In this document: positions 50,278 through 57,061 of the stretch, piece by piece
How positions within the stretch are numbered: the stretch's first letter is position 1
Layout of the letters: every line of letters begins with the position of its first letter
DNA from: Lachnospiraceae bacterium
Lineage (GTDB): Bacteria > Bacillota > Clostridia > Lachnospirales > Lachnospiraceae
NCBI GenBank assembly: GCA_021153185.1
Contig: JAGKTY010000014.1
Span: forward strand, 1-57,061
Length of the DNA: 57,061 nt
Reading direction: 5' to 3'
Translations under genes and position numbers: made by a program
Notes under the pieces: generated by a model
What the model saw: only the letters and a program-made list of their open reading frames with translations
What the model was told of the DNA's origin: nothing
The model's database searches: none

Positions 50278-51768
50278 TTAACCTCGTCCATATAATTTTG
50301 TCATTTTTGCAATTTTTTCTGCAAGTTCATCATTGATATCTTCCGCATTCATTCTCCATACCCAGTTACCACCAAGTGTAGAAGGTGTATTAATTCTAGC
50401 GAAGTTATCCAGATGCAAATAATCCTGCATTGGAATAATACAAGTATTTGCAACACTCTTTTGTGCTTCACGAATCAACTTATCTGCTAGTGCAGCATCG
50501 TCGTCCTCATCAAAGTCCACATATTCCTGGCAAAGCTTATGCTCTGCTCTTGAAATCTCTCCAAGCCATCCGACCAGGGTTTCATTGTCATGTGTTCCTG
50601 TATAAACAACTGCATTTGCGCTGTAATTATGAGGAAGATAATCGTTTGCACTGCCACTGTCTCTTGTATCGAATGCGAATTCAAGCACTTTCATATTTGG
50701 GAAACCCGAATCCTTTACAAGCTGTCTGACAGAATCTGTGATAAATCCAAGGTCCTCTGCAATAATCTCGCAGTCTCCAAGTGTTGCCTTTAAGGAATGA
50801 AACAATTTCATACCCGGACCCGGACACCATTTTCCTCTTTTTGCTGTTCTTGCACCTGCTTTAATCGAATAAAACTCATCAAACCCTCTAAAATGGTCAA
50901 TACGGATGACATCATAAAGCTCTTTGCATTTCTTCATACGAAGGTTCCACCATGCATAGTCCGTCTCCTCATGGTAATCCCACCGATAAATCGGATTACC
51001 CCAGAGCTGACCGTCTGCCGAGAACCCGTCAGGTGGGCATCCTGCGACTGACACAAGATTCTTTTTGTCATCCAGGTCAAACAACTCAGGATGTGCCCAT
51101 ACATCTGAACTGTCATAAGAAACATAAATCGGAATGTCTCCTATGATTTTGATTTTATTTTTATTTGCGTATTTCTTTAATTTCGTCCACTGTTTGAAGA
51201 ACGTATACTGTAAAAACTTATAAAAACCGATTTCGTCTGCAAGCTCTTTTTCATAGCGCTTCATTGCCTTTGGCTCGCGCATTTTGATATCTTCATCCCA
51301 CTTGTTAAAGCTGACATCATTAAAGCTGTTTTTCACGCTCATGTAAAGTGCATAGTCGTGAATCCAGAATTTATTCTGTCTGATGAATTTTTTGTACGCT
51401 TTATCTTCGCTCAAATCCGCATTGTGATATGCCTTCTTCAGTATTTCAAAACGTGTTTTGTATAGTGTTCCGTAATCAATCGTATTTGCATCGCTGCCAA
51501 AATCAGCCGCATCGCACGCTTCCTCTGTAAGAAGTCCTTCTTCAATCAAGTCCTCTAAACTGATGAAGTATGGATTTCCTGCAAATGTCGAAAACGACTG
51601 ATAAGGTGAATCACCATAGCTTGTTGGCCCAAGTGGCAAAATCTGCCAATATGTCTGTCCGGCTGCTGCCAAAAAATCGATAAAGTCATATGCCTCTTTT
51701 GAGAAGCATCCAATGCCGTACTTGCTCGGCAAACTAAAAATTGGAAGTAAAACTCCGCTTGCTCTCAT
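50278..51768 (-). CDS. malQ: 4-alpha-glucanotransferase (amylomaltase)
   Basis: MalQ transfers alpha-1,4-glucan units between malto-oligosaccharides and frees glucose in the cytoplasm. The 496-residue GH77 protein has GVLLPIFSLPSKYGIGCFSK and ILPLGPTSYGDSPYQSFSTF at the N-terminus, the nucleophile region VIRIDHFRGFDEFYSI (Asp near 295), the acid/base Glu in EIIAEDLGFITDSVRQL (near 342), and VVYTGTHDNETLVGW (Asp near 395). All catalytic residues are present and the length is normal for the family. It follows malG by 33 bases, so imported maltodextrins are processed by this enzyme. Confidence 0.96.
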   Translation of the reverse strand: MRASGVLLPIFSLPSKYGIGCFSKEAYDFIDFLAAAGQTYWQILPLGPTSYGDSPYQSFSTFAGNPYFISLEDLIEEGLLTEEACDAADFGSDANTIDYGTLYKTRFEILKKAYHNADLSEDKAYKKFIRQNKFWIHDYALYMSVKNSFNDVSFNKWDEDIKMREPKAMKRYEKELADEIGFYKFLQYTFFKQWTKLKKYANKNKIKIIGDIPIYVSYDSSDVWAHPELFDLDDKKNLVSVAGCPPDGFSADGQLWGNPIYRWDYHEETDYAWWNLRMKKCKELYDVIRIDHFRGFDEFYSIKAGARTAKRGKWCPGPGMKLFHSLKATLGDCEIIAEDLGFITDSVRQLVKDSGFPNMKVLEFAFDTRDSGSANDYLPHNYSANAVVYTGTHDNETLVGWLGEISRAEHKLCQEYVDFDEDDDAALADKLIREAQKSVANTCIIPMQDYLHLDNFARINTPSTLGGNWVWRMNAEDINDELAEKIAKMTKLYGRG

Positions 51769-51801
51769 ATTCGTTCTCTCTTTTCATAAATGTTCTGAAA
51801 A

Positions 51802-52653
51802 TTAACCCTTAACAGCACCAGCTGCAACACCTTTGATGATGTATTTCTGACATGATAAGTAGAAAATAATCACAGGGATGATGCTGAGTGTAATGAGTGC
51901 CATGATTGCACCAAGGTCAACAGTACCGTAGCTTCCCTGCAGGTACTGGATGTGGATTGGAATGGTCATGTACTTTGTACGGTCGAGTACTAAGTATGGG
52001 AGGAGGTAGTCATTCCAGATCCACATAATCTCTAAGATACCTACTGAAATCAATGTCGGCTTTAACATTGGTAAAACGACCGAAAAATATGTTCTGATTG
52101 GTCCGCATCCATCGATTGCTGCTGCTTCTTCGATCTCAAGCGGAAGTCCTTTTACAAATCCAACAAACATAAATACTGCAAGACCTGCACCAAATCCGAG
52201 GTAAATCACCGGAATGGTAAATGGTGTGTTTAATTTGAGTGAGTCTGCAGTTTTGGCAAGTGTAAACATAACCATCTGGAAAGGAACTACCATTGAGAAT
52301 ACGAAAATATAGTAGAACACTTTACACCACATATTATCCACACGTGCGATAAACCATGCTGCCATAGATGTAAATAACAATATTAAAAACGTAGACAGAA
52401 GTGTGATAACCACACTGTATAATACAGAATTCATGAATGGGTAATCACCAAATGTCATACCTTTGATGAAGTTGCCCCAGCCTGCAAGGCTCTCGCCTGA
52501 AGGCCATCCGAATGTATCTGTCTTTACGAATGTATTCACTTTAAATGAGTTGAGGAACACCAGGAAAATAGGCGCTACCCAAACAAGAGAAATAACACTA
52601 AGAAGTACTGTGAGTAAAACTTTTAACGCTTTTGAACTTGATTTTGTTTTCAT
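51802..52653 (-). CDS. malG: Maltodextrin ABC transporter permease MalG
   Basis: A 283-residue permease with six hydrophobic segments, one half of the membrane channel. The conserved EAA loop reads PLEIEEAAAIDGCGPIRTYF, followed by VVLPMLKPTLISVGILEIMW (near residues 175-215). The N-terminal helix (VLLTVLLSVISLVWVAPIFL) and the C-terminal AVKG match MalG-type permeases. Its ATG overlaps the malF stop codon (TAATG), so the two are translationally coupled. No malK ATPase gene is present in the operon, so a shared ATPase (MsmK-type) encoded elsewhere is likely. Confidence 0.92.
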   Translation of the reverse strand: MKTKSSSKALKVLLTVLLSVISLVWVAPIFLVFLNSFKVNTFVKTDTFGWPSGESLAGWGNFIKGMTFGDYPFMNSVLYSVVITLLSTFLILLFTSMAAWFIARVDNMWCKVFYYIFVFSMVVPFQMVMFTLAKTADSLKLNTPFTIPVIYLGFGAGLAVFMFVGFVKGLPLEIEEAAAIDGCGPIRTYFSVVLPMLKPTLISVGILEIMWIWNDYLLPYLVLDRTKYMTIPIHIQYLQGSYGTVDLGAIMALITLSIIPVIIFYLSCQKYIIKGVAAGAVKG

Positions 52654-53570
52654 TACTGCTGTACCTCCTTAGACTTTGTTGCTGAAAGCTGGACAAGTGA
52701 AATCACGGCTACGAGGATAAAGAATACAACGGCTTTTGCCTGTGCAACACCTCTTGCTGATGAAGACTGTCCATAGAATGTATTGTAAATGTTAAGTGCA
52801 AGCATTTCTGTTGTCTTAACAACTGTTCCGTCCTCTGCCCATTTGAATGGCTGACCACCTGTGAGGGCTAAGTTCTGGTCGAATAATTTGAATCCGTTTG
52901 TAAGTGATAAGAACATACAGATTGTTATCGAAGACATAACGTTTGGAAGTGTTACGTGGAACAATGTCTGCATTCTTGTCGCACCGTCGATGCGGGCTGC
53001 CTCAATCATATCCTCCGGAATTGCCTGAAGACCGGCGATGTAGATAATCATCATGTAACCAATCTGCTGCCAGCACATTAAAATGATTAAGCCCCAGAAA
53101 CCATATCTGGTTTCCATCAAAATGTTCGTACCATAACGGCTTAAAATACCATCGAAAATCATACTCCAAATATAACCGAGTACGATACCACCAATTAAGT
53201 TTGGCATGAAGAATACTGTTCTATAAATACTTGTTCCTTTGATTCCCTGTGTTAAGAGGAATGCAAGAAAAAATGCGATTACGTTAATAAAAATAAGTGA
53301 TACGACAGCATATAACGCTGTGTACCAGAAAGCATGCACAAATGTTGCATCCTGTGCTGCTTTGATGTAGTTACTAAATCCGACAAATTTTGCATCCGAT
53401 GTTGTTGTGAACGAACAAAGTGATAAGTACATACCCTTTATGAACGGATATACGAATCCAATAAAGAATGCAGCTACTGTTGGTAAAAGGAAAATTGGGA
53501 AACAGCGTGCAATCGGGCGTGTAATCATTGTTGAATTCACAGCACTATTTGAGTTTTTCATTTTTTTCAT
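52653..53570 (-). CDS. malF: Maltodextrin ABC transporter permease MalF
   Basis: The second permease, about 305 residues with six hydrophobic segments. The EAA loop reads AIPEDMIEAARIDGATRMQT, followed by LFHVTLPNVMSSITICMFLS (near 205-245). The start is set at ATG 53570, where MKKMKNSNSAVNS begins after the weak site TAGGG; the frame extends 15 codons upstream through the hairpin region. A strong hairpin at 53602-53631 between malE and malF may reduce malF expression compared with malE. The C-terminus ends against malG. Confidence 0.9.
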   Translation of the reverse strand: MKKMKNSNSAVNSTMITRPIARCFPIFLLPTVAAFFIGFVYPFIKGMYLSLCSFTTTSDAKFVGFSNYIKAAQDATFVHAFWYTALYAVVSLIFINVIAFFLAFLLTQGIKGTSIYRTVFFMPNLIGGIVLGYIWSMIFDGILSRYGTNILMETRYGFWGLIILMCWQQIGYMMIIYIAGLQAIPEDMIEAARIDGATRMQTLFHVTLPNVMSSITICMFLSLTNGFKLFDQNLALTGGQPFKWAEDGTVVKTTEMLALNIYNTFYGQSSSARGVAQAKAVVFFILVAVISLVQLSATKSKEVQQ

Positions 53571-53601
53571 ATATATTGCCCTACCAATCTTTTCGAAAAT
53601 A

Positions 53602-53631
53602 ATAGGGCGAGTCATTCTCGCCTCGCCCTAT
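53602..53631 (-). promoter_or_regulatory. Hairpin between malE and malF, likely attenuating or 3'-protecting
   Basis: ATAGGGCGAG and CTCGCCCTAT form a perfect 10-bp stem with a 10-base loop on the minus strand, followed by TATTTTC. In many sugar ABC operons such a structure makes binding protein more abundant than permeases. Confidence 0.7.
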
Positions 53632-53666
53632 CCTATTGTATTATGTTACTGTGTTAAGTGTTCGAT

Positions 53667-55034
53667 TTATTCGTTAGCAGCTTTGTACTGTGCAGCCCAT
53701 CCTGCTGTGAATGCTGTAACAACATCATCCCATGATCCGCCTGCATCGTACTGGTTCATTGCTGCAACTACACCTGCTCTCCAGTCGTTTACGTTTGGAG
53801 TATATGAGAATGTCCACTCTACAGTGTATTTGCCTTCGTCGATTAATCTAGCTGCATCCTGGAAGAATACGTTCCCATTCTCAGCTGCTCCCTTGTATGG
53901 AATCTCACCGAACTGCTCTGCCATCATCTTTGTACCAGACTCAGAAGTTACAAGCCATTTCATGAATGCGATTGTAGCTGCCTGATCATCTGCTGATGCG
54001 TTAGCGTTAACTGCCCAGCAGTTCTCTGTACCAGAGCAAAGACCGGCGTTTTCTTCGCCTTCAGCGCCACAGTAGATAGGAATCATAGCAAGATCCTCAT
54101 CTGCCCATGCTTCGCTAAGTGCACCGTACTCCCATGTACCATTCTGGAAGAATACTGCTTTACCATCTTTGAACTCTGCTTCTGCATCATAACCACCTGT
54201 TGCAAGTGTAGTTTTGTCTACAGATGAGTTGTTGATGTAAAGATCCCAGATGTTTTTGAACAGATCCATGTATGTTCCTTTGATTTCTGCAGGGCACTCT
54301 GTCCAGTTATCAGCTTTTGCTTCATAGTAAAGAGGCATGTTAGCTAAGTGACCTGAGAATCTCCAAGATGATGAATCATCCATACCTGATGATGTAAATG
54401 CATCGAATCCAAGTTCATCAGCACGAGCGTGGATATCTTCTGCAACTGCTTTTAATGTCTCGAAGTTTGTGATCTCATCTACTGAGTGACCAGCCTGCTC
54501 AAGAAGTTTCTTGTTTGTGATGATACCGAATGACTCGTAGCAGTATCCGATTGAACAAGCTTTTCCATCTGCATTGTAAAGTGTGAAGTCATCTGTTGTA
54601 AGCTCGTTGTAGATGTCTGTTCCCTTAAGGTCTAAGCAGTAATCCTGCCATGTCTTAACAGCTGCCTGGTTACCAACAACGAAAAGTGTTGGTGCCTGAG
54701 ATTTATCCATCTCTGCTGTAAGTGTTGACTCATATGTACCAGATGCTGCTGTAACAACTTTTACAGGAACGCCTGTCTCTGTTGTGTACTCTTCAGCGAT
54801 CTGCTGGAGTGCTTCGTCAGCTTCCGGTTTGAAGTTTAACCAGTAAACCTGGCCAGCTGTTGCATCTCCTGCAGGAGCTGCTTCTTCTGCAGTCTCTTCA
54901 GTTGCTTCTGTTGTTTCCTCTGTAGTTTCTGTTGCAGATTCTGTTGTTGTATCTGCTGTTTTGTCGCCACATCCTACCAATGATGCTGCAACCATGCTAA
55001 CACATAAAAGTGCGCTAACAACTTTCTTTTTCAT
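53667..55034 (-). CDS. malE: Maltodextrin-binding lipoprotein MalE
   Basis: The substrate-binding lipoprotein of the transporter. ATG 55034 is chosen because GGAGGAAATCAATT directly precedes it and a lipoprotein signal follows: KKKVVSALLCVSMVAASLVG with Cys22 as the lipid-bearing residue. Residues ~25-55 are a Thr/Glu/Ala-rich linker (TADTTTESATETTEETTEAT), which tethers the domain. The mature domain has GQVYWLNFKPEADEALQQIA, VFFQNGTWEYGALSEAW and TENCWAVNANASADDQAATI, typical of family 1 sugar-binding proteins. Longer frames to 55223 exist but cross the operators. It is first in the operon and is probably the most strongly expressed. Confidence 0.92.
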   Translation of the reverse strand: MKKKVVSALLCVSMVAASLVGCGDKTADTTTESATETTEETTEATEETAEEAAPAGDATAGQVYWLNFKPEADEALQQIAEEYTTETGVPVKVVTAASGTYESTLTAEMDKSQAPTLFVVGNQAAVKTWQDYCLDLKGTDIYNELTTDDFTLYNADGKACSIGYCYESFGIITNKKLLEQAGHSVDEITNFETLKAVAEDIHARADELGFDAFTSSGMDDSSSWRFSGHLANMPLYYEAKADNWTECPAEIKGTYMDLFKNIWDLYINNSSVDKTTLATGGYDAEAEFKDGKAVFFQNGTWEYGALSEAWADEDLAMIPIYCGAEGEENAGLCSGTENCWAVNANASADDQAATIAFMKWLVTSESGTKMMAEQFGEIPYKGAAENGNVFFQDAARLIDEGKYTVEWTFSYTPNVNDWRAGVVAAMNQYDAGGSWDDVVTAFTAGWAAQYKAANE

Positions 55035-55097
55035 AATTGATTTCCTCCATACGAAAACTTGTTTATTGTTCAGGAACTGTTCGAAAGCGGTTCCCTT

Positions 55098-55109
55098 GGT
55101 AACGTTCCC
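55098..55109 (-). promoter_or_regulatory. LacI-type operator 1
   Basis: GGTAACGTTCCC, a near-perfect palindrome centred on AACGTT (GG and CC flanks, one mismatch), lies between the promoter and malE. An identical copy lies 31 bases upstream on the transcript, about three helical turns. Confidence 0.8.
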
Positions 55110-55128
55110 GTCCTTTGTTTTCGGTATC

Positions 55129-55140
55129 GGTAACGTTCCC
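55129..55140 (-). promoter_or_regulatory. LacI-type operator 2
   Basis: Second GGTAACGTTCCC, about 10 bases downstream of the -10 element, where a bound repressor would block initiation. A partial third site (GGAAACGT) lies inside the promoter spacer. Confidence 0.8.
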
Positions 55141-55149
55141 GTTGAAATC

Positions 55150-55178
55150 AATTTATCACGTTTCCGACTGAAGTGCAA
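55150..55178 (-). promoter_or_regulatory. Sigma-A promoter of the maltodextrin operon
   Basis: TTGCAC (55178-55173), 17 bases, then TAAATT (55155-55150) on the minus strand, preceded by TGA as an extended -10. The leader is about 110 bases and contains both operators. Confidence 0.6.
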
Positions 55179-55204
55179 TAGGTTTTTGCAAATTTGCCAT
55201 ATAG

Positions 55205-55256
55205 CTAAAAAACACCACTGCATTTTTATGACTTTTTCACAAAAGCAGTGGTGTTT
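55205..55256 (-). terminator. Terminator of the EAL-domain gene
   Basis: AAACACCACTGC (55210-55221) and GCAGTGGTGTTT (55245-55256) form a 12-bp stem with a T-run on the minus strand, 31 bases after the EAL gene stop and before the mal promoter. Confidence 0.9.
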
Positions 55257-55286
55257 CTATATGATACCAAGTTCTCTGTAGGATAT

Positions 55287-57061
55287 TTATCCAACGATAC
55301 ACTGTTTCTGAATCAGCTCATGAAACAGCGGCATTGGCAGCGGTTTCGAAAAATAATACCCCTGAATATAGTCGATTTCCTGTTCAATCATGCTGGCAAG
55401 CTCTTCCTTCGTCTCAATTCCTTCCGCAACAACCTTAAGCCCCATCTCATGTGCCATGTTGACAACAGAGCTGACGACACTTCTCGCTTTTGGTGTCTTG
55501 TGAAATGCCTTGGTCATATCATAGTCAAGCTTCACAATGTTAACCGGCATTTCTACGATATACATCAGATTCGACTCACCTTTGCCAAAATCATCGAGAG
55601 AAAATGTACAGCCATGATCAATCAAAGCATCCATGTTTTTCAGAAGCTTTTTCTTGGCATTGAGCGTTGCAGTCTCCGTAATCTCAAGATTAATACGCTC
55701 CGCGGCAACCCCATACTGAGACATAATATCCATAAGCGTCTGCGCAAGTGTCTCCTCCTCACATTGAAGAACCGACAAGTTTACTTCAATATAGTCAATA
55801 CCGTATCTCCAAGGCCGGTAGTTCGCCAGATACTCGCACGTCTTGGCAAAAACACGCTCACCAAGCTCCACAATGAGCCCGGAGCTCTCTGCCACCGGAA
55901 TAAATCGCCCAGGCGGAATCAGGCTGCCATCCTCGCGTCTGATCCGGACAAGTGCCTCCGCAGAAGAAAGCCGTTTCTTTTTGCTTGAGTAAATCGGCTG
56001 AAGGAACACTTCCACGCGGTCCTCCAAAAGCGCATCATTAATCTCATCAATCATCTGATCATGCTGCAGATACTCTTCAATCATATCCGTCGTGATATCC
56101 GAAATCAAATCAATGCTATTCCCACGAAGCTTTGTCCGGTAAAACTGGATGAGTCCGGCAAGCTCCTTACTGCAGGATACAAAATGCGGATATTCACATC
56201 GCAGAATCTGAATATTATCAAATATGTTATTTCCTGTTTCGACCGTCTGTGTAATCCACCGCTCGATCGCCGCATAATCTTCCTGATCTGCCGTCACAAA
56301 GAGAAAATCCATACCCAGTTCCTTGAACACAAACGTATGCTTGAACTGCTCTGCCTCCTTGATTAGGTGCTGTAAATCTATAGACTTCACCTTTTCCGTA
56401 TCCAGCACGGAAAAGCCGTAAATCATGAACGGTTCATTTTTACGATAATATTTCTTGAGATAATTCTGCAACGCAAATAAATTAAAGCATCCAAATTCCT
56501 GATTCATGTTAAGCTCAGGGTTCTCGAGCATGATATACAAAACTACCATACCAAGGCTTGTCGCATAGCCGACAAGCAGATACTCTTTAAACATAAATTG
56601 TACAGTTGCTGCCGCAATCCATGATGCAATCCAGACGCAAAATGCAAACCATCTTCTGGTGTATATCTCTCTGCGTTTAAATATCAGCACAATAATATTG
56701 GCAAGGAACGTACATCCGACAAACAGATACGTCAAAACGGTAGCCGGTCCATAAGAATAGGCGACCGGGTCCGAATAATATATCTGAATCGGACTCAGGC
56801 AGACAAGCACCGACTCAAGTATTGAAACAAGCAAAACTGCTCTCATCATTCTTCGGTGTTTTTCTTCTCCGGTAAAATCAAGTACGATATACGCAAACGA
56901 ACTGCTCACTTCAAAAATCAAAAAGCACAGGTACAGCTTACAGATACCCCTGACCAAAACAGCCGGAAGGCTATCCTGATAGACAATAACGACAACCGAA
57001 ATGATATCCGTCGCCAAAAGTCCCATCGTCATAATCATAATAAAGTAAAATATATTATTAT
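55287..57061 (-). CDS. Membrane-bound EAL-domain cyclic-di-GMP phosphodiesterase (cut by right window edge)
   Basis: EAL domains hydrolyse cyclic-di-GMP. The visible 583+ residues have six hydrophobic segments in the first ~185 (for example YLFVGCTFLANIIVLIF), a degenerate GGDEF-like region (~195-325) without a GGDEF motif, and a complete EAL domain (~335-583): SSAEALVRIRREDG, ESSGLIVELGERVF, YIEVNLSVLQCEEE, INLEITETATL, FSLDDFGKGESNL, NIVKLDY, VVAEGIETKEELAS and IDYIQGYYFSKPLP. All metal-binding and catalytic residues are there. The frame stays open through 57061: codons before the internal ATG at 57038 read NNIFYFI, which continues the first helix. The real start is therefore outside the window. 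It may link motility to c-di-GMP level. Confidence 0.9.
   Translation of the reverse strand, partial: NNIFYFIMIMTMGLLATDIISVVVIVYQDSLPAVLVRGICKLYLCFLIFEVSSSFAYIVLDFTGEEKHRRMMRAVLLVSILESVLVCLSPIQIYYSDPVAYSYGPATVLTYLFVGCTFLANIIVLIFKRREIYTRRWFAFCVWIASWIAAATVQFMFKEYLLVGYATSLGMVVLYIMLENPELNMNQEFGCFNLFALQNYLKKYYRKNEPFMIYGFSVLDTEKVKSIDLQHLIKEAEQFKHTFVFKELGMDFLFVTADQEDYAAIERWITQTVETGNNIFDNIQILRCEYPHFVSCSKELAGLIQFYRTKLRGNSIDLISDITTDMIEEYLQHDQMIDEINDALLEDRVEVFLQPIYSSKKKRLSSAEALVRIRREDGSLIPPGRFIPVAESSGLIVELGERVFAKTCEYLANYRPWRYGIDYIEVNLSVLQCEEETLAQTLMDIMSQYGVAAERINLEITETATLNAKKKLLKNMDALIDHGCTFSLDDFGKGESNLMYIVEMPVNIVKLDYDMTKAFHKTPKARSVVSSVVNMAHEMGLKVVAEGIETKEELASMIEQEIDYIQGYYFSKPLPMPLFHELIQKQCIVG

Noticed and set aside
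1..57061. CRISPR arrays, tRNA and rRNA genes
   Set aside because: No regularly spaced direct repeats and no cloverleaf or rRNA-like segment was found on either strand.

Overview
The window reads as chromosome of a motile, flagellated Firmicute of the Lachnospiraceae type (Roseburia / Lachnospira / Butyrivibrio-like). The signs are two Gram-positive style flagellins, the block flgM-flgN-flgK-flgK-flgL-fliW-csrA followed by flaG-fliD-fliS, sigma-28 promoters of the form TAAAGTTT-N11-GCCGATAx, AT-leaning DNA with strong AAGGAGG ribosome sites, a FeoA-FeoB fusion, and an FtsEX / M23 / S41 block. The genus assignment is inference from gene order and protein style only. Almost every gene lies on the minus strand.

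Layout. 1-3.5 kb is an accessory strip: the start of a LicD-family gene running off the left edge, a decayed IS3-family transposase, a gene-free stretch, a possible small ORF and an Rpn-type PD-(D/E)XK nuclease gene, with two copies of a long RNA hairpin flanking the nuclease gene. 3.5-5.3 kb is a large flagellin that lacks about 69 residues of the conserved N-terminal D1 helices. 5.4-9.5 kb is a lic1-like phosphocholine locus (licA, licC and licB on minus, licD divergent on plus). 9.5-21.5 kb is one sigma-A driven operon of seven unusual, mostly fused, glycan or phosphodiester enzymes. 21.6-33 kb is the late flagellar cluster with the main flagellin and three convincing sigma-28 promoters. 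33-35.3 kb has a CgeB-like glycosyltransferase and purC. 35.5-45.3 kb runs from a PucR-type regulator through ftsE, ftsX, an M23 murein hydrolase activator, an S41 protease, a GT14 transferase and an AEC transporter to feoAB. 45.5-49 kb holds a WecG/TagA transferase, a CPBP protease, a small protein, a CvfB-like protein and an acyl-ACP thioesterase. 49.2-55 kb is a maltodextrin operon, malE-malF-malG-malQ plus a LacI-type regulator, with two operators. The right edge cuts a membrane EAL-domain phosphodiesterase.

Main idea. The roughly 16 kb between the two flagellin genes looks like a dedicated surface or flagellin modification island that may join phosphocholine and phosphoglycerol chemistry. 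A cytoplasmic glycerophosphodiesterase domain could release choline and glycerol-3-phosphate. LicA and LicC would turn choline into CDP-choline for LicD, and a TagD-like domain would turn glycerol-3-phosphate into CDP-glycerol for a TagF-like transferase. Two Gfo/Idh/MocA dehydrogenase domains, each fused to one of those lipid-headgroup enzymes, two TIM-barrel isomerases and a four-part GT2/methyltransferase-like/FkbH-like protein would build the carrier sugar. The domain calls rest on visible motifs. The pathway and the flagellin target are inference from proximity.

The late flagellar cluster is regulated as in other Gram-positives: FlgM with sigma-28, plus FliW-CsrA. The main flagellin leader carries a perfect stem with GGA in its loop just upstream of a GGA-containing Shine-Dalgarno site, as expected for a CsrA target.
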